A DNA stretch of 60,293 bases from Myxococcota bacterium (GCA_028278345.1 JANQEL010000215.1:1-60293); one strand, 5' to 3'. Counted from the first letter of the stretch, positions 32,657-42,794 are shown. Program-made: numbers and translations. Notes: generated from the sequence alone by a model not told the origin.

Positions 32657-33424
32657 ATGACGTTCTCCATGCTTCTGGTGATCCTGGGCAATCTCGTCTT
32701 CGTCCTGGCCACGGGTGCGATCGGCATCCGCTTGCTGCGACTGGGGGCCCGGACCCGGCAGGCACCCGAGACCCTGCTCGGCACCGGCTTCGCGCTGCTC
32801 GTGATCACGATTCCGATGCTCGCCGTTTCGGGCCTCGGTCGCGTGGTGGTCGAATCTGTGCGAATGGGCCCGCTGGTTGCGGGGCTCGTCTGCCTCTCCC
32901 TGGCGGTCGCGTGCATGTCGTCATTCGTCTGGCGGACGTTTCACCCGGGACGTCGCTGGCCTGCCGTGGTTCCGATCGTGCTCGGCAGTGTCGAGATCGC
33001 GATCCTCTTCAGCATCCTCGGCAGGCTCGATGCCGCGGCCCCCGACGTGCCGGCTTCGACGGTCGTGCGCGATGTCGTCCTCTGGTTGCGCATGCCGATG
33101 ACCCTCTCCTTCGGCTGGATGTTCTTCGAAGGCTTCAAGGCGTTTCGCAGCGCGCGAAGGCGCGACGCGTTGGGGCTCGGCAATCCCGTGGTAACCAATC
33201 GCTTCCTGCTCTTCGCGATCGGGGGTGGCTTCGCGGCGCTGAACACCGTCGTCTCGACGATCCTTCACGCGTACGGCATGACGCCCTTCGCGCATCCCGC
33301 CGGCGCCGCATGCTTCGCGACGGGTTCGACGATCGGCGGTGCGACTCTCTTCCTCGCCTTCCTTCCCCCGGCTCGCTACCTCGCCTGGGTGCGAGCCCGC
33401 AGCGCCGAAGCTTCGGCTTCCTAG
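32657..33424 (+). CDS. Seven-helix membrane protein of unknown function
   Basis: A 255-residue protein with about seven transmembrane segments beginning at residue 3 ([20 protein letters not shown]). Loops are short and basic on what would be the inside ([19 protein letters not shown]). [19 protein letters not shown] and [12 protein letters not shown] are among the helices. No catalytic motif. An alternative ATG five bases earlier is out of frame. It stands alone in a short upstream region with a small CCTTGC/GCAAGG hairpin. Confidence 0.65.
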   Translation: MTFSMLLVILGNLVFVLATGAIGIRLLRLGARTRQAPETLLGTGFALLVITIPMLAVSGLGRVVVESVRMGPLVAGLVCLSLAVACMSSFVWRTFHPGRRWPAVVPIVLGSVEIAILFSILGRLDAAAPDVPASTVVRDVVLWLRMPMTLSFGWMFFEGFKAFRSARRRDALGLGNPVVTNRFLLFAIGGGFAALNTVVSTILHAYGMTPFAHPAGAACFATGSTIGGATLFLAFLPPARYLAWVRARSAEASAS

Positions 33425-33495
33425 CCGGCACACCCGACACTCGCGCTCTTCCGAGGCGACCTCATCCGATCATTCCGCTGGGGTAGACTGCGGCG

Positions 33496-33888
33496 ATGCA
33501 TCGGCGGCGTATACGCAGGCTCGGGTTCTTCGCGCTCGTCCTTCTATTCCCCTGGCCCCTTCCCTTCCTGGGCGGCGCCTTCGTTCCGTCGATCCGATTC
33601 TGGATCCTGGGCGGGGCCGCGGCTTCGGTCGGACTGACCGAGGGGGCGTCAGGAGCCGGCCTGCCGCTCATCGGGCTCCTGCTGGGCTGGGCGTCGATCA
33701 CGACCGGGTTCTGCTGGCTCGCTGCGTTCGCCCTTGCACGACTCGCGGATGCCCTGCCCGATCGCAGGGCCCTGCTCGTCACCTACAGCGCGATCACCTG
33801 CGGGCTGATCTGGGCGCTGCTCTTCCAGCCCTATCGCACCCCGTTCGGCCGCGCGCTCCACGGTGGTCTATTGCAGGTGCTCTCTTGA
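33496..33888 (+). CDS. Small membrane protein coupled to the DUF3604 gene
   Basis: A 130-residue protein with three to four hydrophobic segments ([48 protein letters not shown]) and a basic N-terminus (MHRRRIRR). Its TGA overlaps the TTG start of the DUF3604 gene (TTGA), so the two are translated together. Function unknown; it could help membrane association of the exported DUF3604 enzyme. Confidence 0.65.
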   Translation: MHRRRIRRLGFFALVLLFPWPLPFLGGAFVPSIRFWILGGAAASVGLTEGASGAGLPLIGLLLGWASITTGFCWLAAFALARLADALPDRRALLVTYSAITCGLIWALLFQPYRTPFGRALHGGLLQVLS

Positions 33889-35786
33889 TCGCCACACGCG
33901 ACCTCCTAGTGGACCTCTGCGTCGCGATCGCGTTACTCGGCCATGGCTTCACCGCCAGCGCCCAGCCCGCCTGCGAAGATCGCGCCCCCTTGCGTCGGCC
34001 GTTCTTCGGCGACACCCACGTGCACACCACCTTTTCCTTCGATGCCTGGGGACAGGGAACCCTCGGTGGGCCCGACGTCGCCTATCGCTATGCGAAGGGA
34101 GAGACGATCGGCCTGCAGCCCCACGACGCGCGCGGGGTCGGGCAGACGAAGGTACGCCTGCGTCGCCCCCTCGACTTCGCCGTGGTCACCGATCACAGCG
34201 ACCTGCTCGGCGAAACCCAGATCTGCCAACAGCCCGAACTGCCGGGACACGATTCGCTGGTGTGTCGCGTAGCGCGACGCTTTCCGGCTCTCGGCTACGC
34301 GCTGATCAACGGACACGTCTACGCGAACGATCCGCCGAGTCGCTTTTCGTTCTGCGGGGAAGACGGAGCCCTTTGTCGCGAAGCCGCGCTCGGGCCGTGG
34401 AAGGTGATCCGCGAAGCGGCGCGGGAACACAACGACGCGTGCCAGTTCACGAGCTTCGTGGGTTACGAATGGACGGGGATGCCCGGGGGCAACAACATCC
34501 ATCGCAACGTCATCTTCGCGAGCGACGTCGTGCAGGATTCACCCACGACCTACATCGAGACGCCGACCGCCGAGGGCCTGTGGCGCGCGCTCCTCGATGA
34601 TTGCATCGAAGGCCGTGAGGGCTGCGACGCAATCGCGATCCCGCACAACTCGAACGTGAGCAACGGCTTGATGTGGTCGCTCACGCGGAACGATGGCAGG
34701 GGGATCACGGCCGATGATGCGCGTCGCCGAACGAGACTCGAACCCCTGGTCGAAGTGACACAGCACAAGGGGGACAGCGAGTGTCGCGTCGCGGGTTTCG
34801 GCGCGGAAGACGAACTCTGCGGCTACGAAACCGTCCCCTACCCGCGCATGCAGGACATGGCGAGCCCGCCCTCGAACTTCGAAGCCGCGCCGCGCGTCTA
34901 CGTGCGCGAAACCCTCACCGAGGGTCTCGTCCAGGGCGAACGCCTCGGTGTGAACCCCTTCCAGTTCGGCTTGATCGGCTCGACCGACACCCACTTCGCC
35001 ACACCGGGCCGGGTCGACGAGGACGAGTACCTCGGCCACGCCGCGGGCACCGTAAACGCGCGCTTCGGCATTCCGGCCTTTCCCGATCGCGCCGAGTTCA
35101 ACCCCGGCGGGCTCGCCGTGCTCTGGGCCGAAGAGAACACGCGCGCGTCGCTCTTCGCCGCGATGAAGCGGCGGGAGGCTTATGGTACGAGCGGTCCTCG
35201 CATCACCGCGCGCTTCTTCGGCGGTTGGAACTTCGCCGACGATCTCTGCGCTTCTTCGCAGCTCGTCTCCACGGGCTATGCGGAAGGCGTTCCGATGGGC
35301 GGCGAACTCGCGTCCCCTCCCCCTGGCTCACAGGCCATACCGGCCTTCGTCGTGAACGCCCTGCGCGATCCGGGAGATCGCGGCGTGCCCTCGACGCCGC
35401 TGCAGCGAATCCAGATCGTGAAGGGTTGGGTGGAAGACGGGCAACCGCGCGAGCATGTCTACGACGTGGCGGGTGGTGCCAACGAAGCAGACGTCGACCT
35501 CGCGAGTTGCGAGCCGCGCGGCGCGGGGCACGATCAGCTGTGCAGCGTGTGGCGCGATCCCGACTTCGATCCCCTGGCGTCTTCCTACTACTACGCGCGC
35601 ATCGTCGAGAACCCGAGCTGTCGCTGGAACCAGTGGGTGTGCCTGCGGGCCGGCGTCGACTGCAGTGCGGGTGAGGTGCCGGATGGCATGGAAGCCTGCT
35701 GCAACGAGGACATTCCGAAGACGATCCAGGAGCGCGCCTGGACCTCTCCGATCTGGTATACGCCCTGGCCGGGGGAGGCTCGATGA
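33885..35786 (+). CDS. Exported DUF3604 family protein (PHP-like metallohydrolase)
   Basis: A 633-residue protein. The TTG at 33885 gives a signal peptide ([18 protein letters not shown]) and is the only start coupled to the previous gene. [61 protein letters not shown] and IGSTDTHF supply the His/Asp metal ligands that define DUF3604, related to polymerase-and-histidinol-phosphatase (PHP) metalloenzymes. Many Cys in the C-terminal third ([19 protein letters not shown]) suggest disulfides and periplasmic location. The biological substrate of the family is unsettled. The stop overlaps the next gene's ATG. Confidence 0.88.
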   Translation: MIATRDLLVDLCVAIALLGHGFTASAQPACEDRAPLRRPFFGDTHVHTTFSFDAWGQGTLGGPDVAYRYAKGETIGLQPHDARGVGQTKVRLRRPLDFAVVTDHSDLLGETQICQQPELPGHDSLVCRVARRFPALGYALINGHVYANDPPSRFSFCGEDGALCREAALGPWKVIREAAREHNDACQFTSFVGYEWTGMPGGNNIHRNVIFASDVVQDSPTTYIETPTAEGLWRALLDDCIEGREGCDAIAIPHNSNVSNGLMWSLTRNDGRGITADDARRRTRLEPLVEVTQHKGDSECRVAGFGAEDELCGYETVPYPRMQDMASPPSNFEAAPRVYVRETLTEGLVQGERLGVNPFQFGLIGSTDTHFATPGRVDEDEYLGHAAGTVNARFGIPAFPDRAEFNPGGLAVLWAEENTRASLFAAMKRREAYGTSGPRITARFFGGWNFADDLCASSQLVSTGYAEGVPMGGELASPPPGSQAIPAFVVNALRDPGDRGVPSTPLQRIQIVKGWVEDGQPREHVYDVAGGANEADVDLASCEPRGAGHDQLCSVWRDPDFDPLASSYYYARIVENPSCRWNQWVCLRAGVDCSAGEVPDGMEACCNEDIPKTIQERAWTSPIWYTPWPGEAR

Positions 35787-36622
35787 AGTTCTCGCGACTC
35801 GAGTGCATCGACTGGAGTGCGCTCGGGAGTACGAGCGCGTCGTCGGCACGACATGCCGATCGACTCGAGACCCTGCAAGCGCGGGGCTATCGCGGTTTGT
35901 GGCTGAGCGAACCGCCCCGTGATCGCGCGGGCGTCCCTCCGACGCTCTCCCTGCTCGCTGCGGGACTCGCCACCGCGAGTGCAGCCGCGGGCGACGACTT
36001 CGAGATCGGGCTCGTCACCACGCTTCGCCCCTACATGCATCCCCTCCGCGTCGCAGAAGAGATCGCCATGCTCGACATCGCGAGTGAGGGGCGCGTGCGG
36101 TGGGCGACTCTGGGTGAGGGTCACTTCGATGCACGCGCACGAGAACAGCTCGAGATCATCCAGGGTGCGGCCACCGGCGCGCCCGTTTCTCACGACGGTG
36201 CCTTCTACCGCTTCGATGACGTGCAGTGCCATCCCGCACCCCACCGAAGCGAAGGTCCGCCCCTTCAACTCGTGACCGGCGACCCCGAAGTCGCGACCTG
36301 GGCGCGGGAACGTGAACTCGAAGTGGTTTGGGACGCTTCGAACGCGGCCACGGCCCCGGAACCCTCGGTCGAATCGACCTGGATGGTCTCGCTCTACGTC
36401 GCGCCCGATGAAGGCGCGGCGGATCTGCCTGCGCCGGGCAGCGGGTCGGGCGCGGTCGTCAGTGGCGGTGCCAACGCCTGCCGAGAGAGCCTGGGGGCGC
36501 TTCGCGCGAAGCACGGCTTCGACCACGTGGTGGCCCGCTTCGAATTCGGAACCCTCACCCCCGAGCAGGCCGCCGAGAGCGAAGCGCGCTTCCTCGCCGA
36601 GGTGCTACCGGCCTTCGACTGA
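35783..36622 (+). CDS. Luciferase-like flavin oxidoreductase
   Basis: A 279-residue TIM-barrel protein of the bacterial luciferase-like (LLM) superfamily: [49 protein letters not shown] and a late [13 protein letters not shown]. The family uses FMN or F420; the latter is common in such genomes but no F420 genes are present here. ATGA overlap makes it the third gene of the DUF3604 trio, which hints that it acts on a related substrate. Confidence 0.82.
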   Translation: MKFSRLECIDWSALGSTSASSARHADRLETLQARGYRGLWLSEPPRDRAGVPPTLSLLAAGLATASAAAGDDFEIGLVTTLRPYMHPLRVAEEIAMLDIASEGRVRWATLGEGHFDARAREQLEIIQGAATGAPVSHDGAFYRFDDVQCHPAPHRSEGPPLQLVTGDPEVATWARERELEVVWDASNAATAPEPSVESTWMVSLYVAPDEGAADLPAPGSGSGAVVSGGANACRESLGALRAKHGFDHVVARFEFGTLTPEQAAESEARFLAEVLPAFD

Positions 36623-36672
36623 GCCGAACGACCGAACCGAAAGACATCGAACCACCGATTGGGAACCACGCC

Positions 36673-38238
36673 ATGAGTTGGAAGGAAGAAGTCGACGAGA
36701 TCGCGAAGCGTCGCGAACTCGCCAAGCGGATGGGCGGGGAAGAGGCCGTCGCGAAGCAACACGAACGCGGGCGCCTGACGATTCGCGAGCGCATCGAGGG
36801 CCTGGTCGACGGGGAGAGCTTTCGCGAGCAGGGCCCGATGGCAGGGCACGCCGAAGTCGACGAAGAGGGACGACTCGTTTCCTTCACCCCCGGCAACTAC
36901 GTCCTCGGCCTCGCGAAGGTGGACGGGCGCCCGGTCGCAATCGGCGGCGAAGACTTCACCCAGCGCGGCGGTTCTCCCAACCCCGCCGGCATTCGCAAGA
37001 GCGTCTACGCCGAAGAACTCGCCTGCCGCTATCGCGTACCGCTGATCCGCTTCCTCGAAGGGGGCGGCGGAAGCGTGCGCGGAACCGGCAAGCAGGGAGC
37101 CGGACCGCGCCCAGCGGGCGACCCCGTCTTCAGCCGGCCTCGTTTCGAATCCTTCGCCCATGTGATGGCGACCGCGCCGGTGATCTCCGCCGCCATGGGC
37201 GCGGTGGCAGGCTTTCCCGCGGCGCGACTCGTGGCCTCGCACTTCTCGATCATGACGCGTGAGACCTCGCAGGTCTTGATTGCGGGCCCGGCGATCGTCG
37301 AGCGGGCCTTCGGCAAGCTGCTCACGAAGGACGAGCTCGGTGGCGCGAAGGTCCATGCGAAGAGCGGTGTGGTGGATTGCGTGGCCGACGACGAAGCCCA
37401 CGTCTTCGAGTTGATGCGGCAGTTCCTCTCCTATCTGCCGACCAACGTCTGGCAACTGGCGCCGAGGCACAGCGGGGGCGAAGTGGACGATCGGAACCGC
37501 TGCGAAGAAGCCCTACTCGAGATCATCCCGCGCGATCGCAAGCAGGTGTACAAGATGCGCGACCTGATTCGCGCGGTGGTCGATCGCGACTCGTTCTTCG
37601 AGCTGACTGCGGGCTACGGCCGCACCCAGATCACGGCGCTCGCGCGACTCGAGGGTCGCAGCGTCGGCGTGATCGCCAACGATCCCTACTTCTACGCGGG
37701 CTCGATGAGCGCCGACGGCGCCCAGAAGGTCGAACGCTTCATCAAGTTCTGCGACACCTTTCACCTGCCGATCCTGAGCTTCGTCGACGAACCCGGTTTC
37801 CTGATCGGCCCCGACGCCGAGAAGGCCGGAACGATTCGCTACGGCGTCGACGCCATCATGGCCGCCGTCACCTCGCGCGTCCCCTGGGCATCGGTGATCG
37901 TGCGCAAGATGTACGGCGTGGCCGCGGCGGCGCACTTCGGCCCGGAGGGCACGGTCTTCACCTGGCCCTCGGCCGAAGCCGGGGCCCTGCCGATCGAAGG
38001 CGGGGTCGCGGTGGCGTTCCGTCGCGAGATCGCCGAGGCCGCCGACCCCGAAGCGAAGCGCCGCGAACTCGAAGACGCCTTCGCCCGCGGGCGCAGCCCC
38101 TTCCCGCGCGCCGAAGCCTTCGGCGTCCACGACCTGATCGATCCGCGGACGACCCGCCCGGTGCTCTGCGAATGGCTCGACTGGGCGGAGCCCCTACTCC
38201 AGGAACTCGTCGCCACCACGCCGCCCCCGCGGCGATGA
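36673..38238 (+). CDS. Acyl-CoA carboxylase carboxyltransferase subunit
   Basis: A 521-residue crotonase-fold carboxyltransferase with both N- and C-terminal halves. HERGRLTIRERIEGLVD at residues 30-46, VYAEELACRYRVPLIRFLEG, the acyl-CoA cleft GGGGSVRGTG, ELTAGYGRTQITALARLEG, FCDTFHLPILSFVDEPGFL and VRKMYGVAAAAHFGP are typical of propionyl-, methylcrotonyl- and geranyl-type beta subunits. It transfers CO2 from carboxybiotin to an acyl-CoA. The biotin carboxylase/carrier subunit is not in the window, so substrate specificity is open. Confidence 0.9.
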   Translation: MSWKEEVDEIAKRRELAKRMGGEEAVAKQHERGRLTIRERIEGLVDGESFREQGPMAGHAEVDEEGRLVSFTPGNYVLGLAKVDGRPVAIGGEDFTQRGGSPNPAGIRKSVYAEELACRYRVPLIRFLEGGGGSVRGTGKQGAGPRPAGDPVFSRPRFESFAHVMATAPVISAAMGAVAGFPAARLVASHFSIMTRETSQVLIAGPAIVERAFGKLLTKDELGGAKVHAKSGVVDCVADDEAHVFELMRQFLSYLPTNVWQLAPRHSGGEVDDRNRCEEALLEIIPRDRKQVYKMRDLIRAVVDRDSFFELTAGYGRTQITALARLEGRSVGVIANDPYFYAGSMSADGAQKVERFIKFCDTFHLPILSFVDEPGFLIGPDAEKAGTIRYGVDAIMAAVTSRVPWASVIVRKMYGVAAAAHFGPEGTVFTWPSAEAGALPIEGGVAVAFRREIAEAADPEAKRRELEDAFARGRSPFPRAEAFGVHDLIDPRTTRPVLCEWLDWAEPLLQELVATTPPPRR

Positions 38239-38254
38239 AAGACCCTCACACCCG

Positions 38255-38752
38255 ATGACACGCGAATTCCAGATGCGCGCGATCGGCACCGTGATCTCAT
38301 CGCGCGAGAAGGCCGAAGACGATTACTGGGGCGATACGCGTTGCGCGATCGAGCTCGACGAATCCTTCGAAGCCTCCGCCCTCGATGGCCTCGAAACCTT
38401 CTCCCACGTCGAGGTGCTCTTCGTCTTCGATCGCGTCGACCCGAAGAGCGTCGTGAGCGGCGCACGACATCCGCGCAACAACGAGGACTGGCCCGCTGTC
38501 GGCATCTTCGCGCAACGAGGCAAGAAGAGGCCCAACCGCATCGGCAGCACCATCTGCCGGGTCGTCGCACGCAACGGGCGCCGCCTCGAAGTCGCCGAAC
38601 TCGACGCCGTCGAGGGCACGCCGGTGGTCGACCTCAAACCCGTCATGCGGGAATTTCTGCCGCGCACCGACGTATCCCAGCCCGCCTGGTCTTCGGAGCT
38701 GATGCGTGCCTACTGGTTGCCCGAAGCGAAGAAGCGTTCGCCCGACGAATAG
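38255..38752 (+). CDS. trmO: tRNA (N6-threonylcarbamoyladenosine-37-N6)-methyltransferase TrmO
   Basis: SAM-dependent tRNA methyltransferase of the UPF0066 family. The 165-residue single-domain protein has IGTVISSREKAEDDYW at the start, HVEVLFVFDRVD, and the signature GIFAQRGKKRPNRIGSTICRV. The block VEGTPVVDLKPVMREF follows. E. coli TrmO is larger, with an extra C-terminal domain; this short form resembles archaeal and many bacterial homologs. ATG 38255 is used; an ATG six codons later is possible. Confidence 0.92.
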   Translation: MTREFQMRAIGTVISSREKAEDDYWGDTRCAIELDESFEASALDGLETFSHVEVLFVFDRVDPKSVVSGARHPRNNEDWPAVGIFAQRGKKRPNRIGSTICRVVARNGRRLEVAELDAVEGTPVVDLKPVMREFLPRTDVSQPAWSSELMRAYWLPEAKKRSPDE

Positions 38753-38773
38753 ATTCACGTCCGACTTGCGGGG

Positions 38774-39259
38774 TCAGCGGATCGCGCGGAGGCGCATGTA
38801 GGGATCCGCGCTCTGGGCCCGTCCGTCCCCGATGACGAGGCTTTCCTGCCAGCCGTACTTCTCGGCGAAGGCGGCGTCGATGCGTTCGCGCAGGACGGGG
38901 TCATCGATCATCTCGACTTCGACGGGATACTCGCGCCCGTCGACGCGGATACGGCACCACGAGCCGCGTTCGAGGTTGGCGAACCAGCGGCTCTGCTTCG
39001 TGCGGATGTAACCGTCGCCATCGAGGGAGACGATCCAGATGCGTGCGGCACGCACATCGCCGTCGGCGTCTTCGGTCACGACGTGGAGCGACCAGGGATC
39101 GACGCTTTCGAATTCGATCGGGCGATCGGCGATGGGTGGTGAAGCACACCCCGGTGCGACGAGCAGGGTGATGAGCAACGTGGAAGAGAGCGCGCCCAGG
39201 CATCTGGCCCCACGACGCGCACCCGGAGTGGTACTGGCCCCACGACTTCGAATCGTCAC
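38774..39259 (-). CDS. Lipoprotein resembling DUF2255
   Basis: A 161-residue protein. GTG 39259 stands five bases after GGAGG and is preferred over a GTG four codons earlier, which overlaps that site. A basic N-terminus leads into a hydrophobic run with LVAPGC as lipobox (Cys about residue 38). The domain after it, IWIVSLDGDGYIRTKQSRWFANLERGS split over two strands, resembles DUF2255, a small split-barrel fold related to flavin/deazaflavin nitroreductase-like proteins. The function is unknown. Confidence 0.7.
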   Translation of the reverse strand: MTIRSRGASTTPGARRGARCLGALSSTLLITLLVAPGCASPPIADRPIEFESVDPWSLHVVTEDADGDVRAARIWIVSLDGDGYIRTKQSRWFANLERGSWCRIRVDGREYPVEVEMIDDPVLRERIDAAFAEKYGWQESLVIGDGRAQSADPYMRLRAIR

Positions 39260-39343
39260 TTTTTCCTCCACTGCGTTTCGAACGACGCCCAGCAGCGTGG
39301 CACCCTTGGGTCCCCCCTTTCAACCACCCGGGAGATCATCTCG

Positions 39344-39730
39344 ATGACGACCGAACTCAGCATGCTCGCCTACACGGCGATCCTCACCGTCCTGCTCGCC
39401 TTTCCTTCGACGCTGGCCTTGATCCAGACACGAGGGCTTCCCTTCGCGGCGGGCAACCGCGACGAAGCCTATGAACTCCCGGCCTGGGGCGAGCGCGCGG
39501 CGCGCACCCATCGCAATGCGCTCGAGAACCTTCCCGTCTTCGCGGCCCTCGTGCTGGCCGCCCATGTTTCGGGCGCCACCAACGACACCACGGCGCTGGG
39601 TGCCACCCTCTTCTTCTGGGGTCGCGTCGCCCACGCGGTGACCTACCTCGCCGGGATTCCCTGGGTTCGCACCGGGGCCTTCGGCGTCAGCCTCGTCGGC
39701 CTCGTGATGATCGCCGCGCAGATCGTCTGA
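39344..39730 (+). CDS. MAPEG-family membrane protein
   Basis: A 128-residue four-helix integral membrane protein. RTHRNALENLPVFAALVLAA contains the conserved N-x-x-E-N-x-P motif of the MAPEG family (microsomal glutathione transferase and leukotriene synthase relatives), and the following FFWGRVAHAVTYLAGIPWVRT matches helix 3. In eukaryotes such proteins conjugate glutathione; bacterial roles are poorly known. GGGAG lies nine bases before the start. Confidence 0.88.
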   Translation: MTTELSMLAYTAILTVLLAFPSTLALIQTRGLPFAAGNRDEAYELPAWGERAARTHRNALENLPVFAALVLAAHVSGATNDTTALGATLFFWGRVAHAVTYLAGIPWVRTGAFGVSLVGLVMIAAQIV

Positions 39731-39746
39731 ACGACCCGCTTGACCC

Positions 39747-39779
39747 GGCGCGGTACCGGCAACACACTGGTACCGCGCC
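39747..39779 (+). promoter_or_regulatory. 11-bp hairpin between MAPEG and metal-hydrolase genes
   Basis: GGCGCGGTACC (39747-39757) and GGTACCGCGCC (39769-39779) are perfect mirror arms around 11 bases. The repeat ends just before the GGGGAG ribosome-binding site (39781-39786) of the next gene. It may be an operator, or an RNA stem acting as a weak terminator for the MAPEG gene and shield for the next. Confidence 0.5.
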
Positions 39780-39792
39780 CGGGGAGAGCGAC

Positions 39793-40659
39793 ATGTCAGC
39801 AGCCGCCGAGACCGCGCCGAAGCGCGTCCACGGAAGTCATCAGCCGATCTACGTGCGACAGATGGATTTCGACTTTCCGCAGGGCATCGACCCCGTCGTG
39901 GTCGAGGGCGACCCCGAGCAGTCGTATCTGATGATCGGCCTGTCGCTGCTTCTCCCCTATCTGGAGCCGTACCTGATTCGCACGATGAAAGAGGCGAAGA
40001 AGCACATCAACGACCCCCACCTGCGCGACGACCTCGAACGCTTCAGCGCCCAGGAAGGGCAGCACTACAAGCAGCACATCAAGCTCAACGAGGCGCTGAA
40101 CCTCGAGGCCTTCCCCAAGCTGCCCGAAATGGAAGCGAAGCTCGACGCCGACTATCGGCGCTTCTCGAAGGAGAAGTCGCTGCGGTTCAATCTGGCGTAT
40201 GCGGAGGGGTTCGAGGCCCTCACGACGGCGAGCGCGCGCTTCACCTTCGAGCGAGGCGCGACCGCAGGCACGCATCCGGCCGTTGCCGCCCTGTACAACT
40301 GGCACCTCGTCGAAGAGCTCGAACACCGCACCGTGGCTTTCGACATCTACGACGACATCTACGGTGGCTACTGGCATCGGCTGGTCTTCGGCCTCTACGC
40401 CCAATGGCACATGGGCTCGTTCATCTACAACGTGACGAAGCACATGCTCGAAGCCGATCCCGATGCCGTGGAGCGCTGCGGGGGCGCTGAAGGCAAGAAG
40501 GCGCGCCAACGCGCCGAGTGGCCGCAGATTCGCAAGCTCTTCCTGCCGAAGCTGCTCAAGACCTACAGCCCGCGCTACACGCCCCACGACATCCCATTCG
40601 AACACGACCTCGAGATGATGGCCGGCGAGCTGAACGAGGCGGCGCGCTCGTTTCGCTGA
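39793..40659 (+). CDS. Ferritin-like metal-dependent hydrolase (PF10118 type)
   Basis: A 288-residue helical protein with paired acid/His motifs: RFSAQEGQHYKQHIKLNEAL and NWHLVEELEHRTVAFDIYDD, as expected for a di-metal four-helix bundle. These match the 'predicted metal-dependent hydrolase' PF10118 family, often found near lipid and steroid metabolism genes. The N-terminus VRQMDFDFPQGIDP is also characteristic. Its substrate is unknown. Start fixed by GGGGAG. Confidence 0.88.
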   Translation: MSAAAETAPKRVHGSHQPIYVRQMDFDFPQGIDPVVVEGDPEQSYLMIGLSLLLPYLEPYLIRTMKEAKKHINDPHLRDDLERFSAQEGQHYKQHIKLNEALNLEAFPKLPEMEAKLDADYRRFSKEKSLRFNLAYAEGFEALTTASARFTFERGATAGTHPAVAALYNWHLVEELEHRTVAFDIYDDIYGGYWHRLVFGLYAQWHMGSFIYNVTKHMLEADPDAVERCGGAEGKKARQRAEWPQIRKLFLPKLLKTYSPRYTPHDIPFEHDLEMMAGELNEAARSFR

Positions 40660-40680
40660 GTCGGGGCTTCGCCCTAGCGA

Positions 40681-41469
40681 TCAACCGGCCTTCTCGTGGC
40701 CCTCGATGAAGGCGCGAACCGTCGCGTTGAACTCGGCCGCCGCTTCGAAGTAGACGGAGTGGCCACATTCGGGGAACTCCGCCGTCTCGACGCCGGGGAT
40801 CAGCTCCGCCACCGCGCGCAGCGAATCGATCGGAAAGAGTAGATCGCGTCCGCCCATGACCATGAGCGTCGGCACCCGAAGCTCCGCAGCGCGTTCGACC
40901 TCGAAGCGACATTCGGGATCGAAGATCTTCCCGAGGGCCGCCATGTCGAAGTCGACGTTCAGCCCGGAGATCTGGTCGTAGAGGAAGGCGAGTTCCGGCT
41001 GCACGGTCTCGAAACCCGGCGCCAGCGCCGCACTGCCGCGCACCCCTTCGGCCTGGATGCGATCGCCGATCGAAGCCGCCGCCTCGAGCACCTTGGGATG
41101 CGCGATCCCACCCGGCGTCCCACAGAGCACGAGGCAGGTCACGCGCTCGGGGCTTTCGAGCGCGGTGCGCAGCCCCGTCCAACCGCCGAGGGATTGGCAG
41201 ACGAGACTCGCGTGCTCGATCCCTTCGGCGTCGAGGATGGCGCGCAGATCATCGGCGAAGAGTCGGGGATCGAGGGCGCCGGCTTCGCAGCGGGAGCGGC
41301 CGAAGCTGCGATGGTCGAAGCGAACGACGCGATGATCGCGCGCCAACTCCGGCACCTGCTGCCACCAGATCATGCGATTGCCGCCGGCCCCGTGGGCGAG
41401 CACGATGGTCGGACCATCGCCGTCGACTTCGTAGTAGAGGTTGGCACCGGGGACTTCGACGTTCGGCAT
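40681..41469 (-). CDS. Alpha/beta-hydrolase
   Basis: A 262-residue hydrolase; GGAGG five bases before ATG 41469. TIVLAHGAGGNRMIWWQQVP, FDHRSFGRS, nucleophile elbow VCQSLGGWTG (Q-S-L-G-G), the Asp in VMGGRDLLFP and the His in FPECGHSVYFE form the catalytic set. It resembles enol-lactone hydrolase or haloperoxidase-like members. Substrate unknown. It converges with the metal-hydrolase gene. Confidence 0.88.
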   Translation of the reverse strand: MPNVEVPGANLYYEVDGDGPTIVLAHGAGGNRMIWWQQVPELARDHRVVRFDHRSFGRSRCEAGALDPRLFADDLRAILDAEGIEHASLVCQSLGGWTGLRTALESPERVTCLVLCGTPGGIAHPKVLEAAASIGDRIQAEGVRGSAALAPGFETVQPELAFLYDQISGLNVDFDMAALGKIFDPECRFEVERAAELRVPTLMVMGGRDLLFPIDSLRAVAELIPGVETAEFPECGHSVYFEAAAEFNATVRAFIEGHEKAG

Positions 41470-41597
41470 GAGACCTCCTCCGCGCACGGGTGAATGGAAT
41501 CACTCATGGCCAGCGTGCACGAAGCGCGACTCCCCTGCCAGCGGCCCAACTCGGCGCGTTCCTGGGTTAGATTCGCGGTGGCATTCGGAGGAAAGCA

Positions 41598-42794
41598 ATG
41601 CGACGTAGGGAGTTCATCAGCGGCCTCGCGGCGGGCGCCGCCCTCCAGCTCACGGGCTGCGCGGACCCCAATCGCTACAGCAAAGCCGACGCGCGCTATC
41701 TCGACGAACAGAAGCTCGCCGAGCGAGAGGCCTCCGGCACGGGCCCCCACGGCGTGCAGCGCTACGCGGGTTATCGAGGGCTCTCCGAGCTGCCCTGGTT
41801 CGACCTCGACGAGGCCGGTCGCCTGATCTGCACCGCCGACCTGCCTCCCATCCTCGACATCCACGCCCACCTCGGGATCACCCAACTCTTCGCCGGCGAG
41901 CCCGACCTGCTCGCGAAGACCGATCGCGTGATTCACATCCTCGACGCTGATGGGCGCGAACCGCCGATCCCTCTCGACCTCGACGTCTACATCAACGCGA
42001 ACTTCCGCGAAGAAGACCTGAGCGCGCTGCGCCGGGGCGCCCTCAAGAGCATGTTCACTGTGCCCGCGGAGGTCGCGACCCACACGATCCCGAACCTGCT
42101 CGCCGAGATGGATACGATGAAGGTGCAGCAGGCGATCATCCTTCCGGTGGCCTTCGGGCATCCCTTCGGCGATGACATCGCCGAGCGTTTTCTCGCTGCC
42201 CTCGAGGACGCGAACGTTCCCGATCGCTTGATCCCCGGGGCCGCCGCGCACTACCGCGACGGTCGCGCCGTCGAGAAGCTCGAACGCCATGCAGCCGCAG
42301 GCGCCCGCATGGTGAAGATGCATCCACCGATCGGCCGCTTCTATCCCGACGACGAACGCAACGATCCGATCTACGCCGCGTGTGAACGCCTCGGCCTACC
42401 CGTCTTCTTCCACGGCGGACGCGCGGGGATCGAACTCGAATCGATGCACCGCTACGCATTGATGCGTCACTACGAACGCGCCCTCCAGCGCTTTCGCGGG
42501 GTGCAATTCGTACTCGGACACAGCGGCGCGCGCGATGTCGAGGACGCGCTTCTCCTCGCCGAGCGACACCCGAACCTGTGGTACGACCTGCACGGCCAGG
42601 GCGTCACCGTGCTCGATCGCATGGTGCGAAAGCTCGATCCCGACCGGCTGATGTTCGGCACGGATTGGCCCTTCTACCACCTGGGCGCGACCCTCGCGAA
42701 GATCCTGCTGGTGACCGAGGACCGGCCGGAGCTGCGGCCCGGGATCCTGCGCGGGAATGCGGCCCGGCTCCTGGGGCTGCCCGAGATTTCGTAG
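41598..42794 (+). CDS. Exported amidohydrolase (lipoprotein)
   Basis: A 398-residue protein starting after GGAGG. MRRREFISGLAAGAALQLTGC is a Tat-like RR signal ending in a lipobox Cys. The catalytic part has ILDIHAHLG, VKMHPPIGRFYPDD, FFHGGRAG, FVLGHSGARDVEDALL and MFGTDWPF, the histidine and aspartate ligands of amidohydrolase-2 (ACMSD-like) enzymes. Such enzymes decarboxylate or hydrolyse aromatic or lactone substrates. Export as a lipoprotein is unusual for the family. Confidence 0.86.
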   Translation: MRRREFISGLAAGAALQLTGCADPNRYSKADARYLDEQKLAEREASGTGPHGVQRYAGYRGLSELPWFDLDEAGRLICTADLPPILDIHAHLGITQLFAGEPDLLAKTDRVIHILDADGREPPIPLDLDVYINANFREEDLSALRRGALKSMFTVPAEVATHTIPNLLAEMDTMKVQQAIILPVAFGHPFGDDIAERFLAALEDANVPDRLIPGAAAHYRDGRAVEKLERHAAAGARMVKMHPPIGRFYPDDERNDPIYAACERLGLPVFFHGGRAGIELESMHRYALMRHYERALQRFRGVQFVLGHSGARDVEDALLLAERHPNLWYDLHGQGVTVLDRMVRKLDPDRLMFGTDWPFYHLGATLAKILLVTEDRPELRPGILRGNAARLLGLPEIS

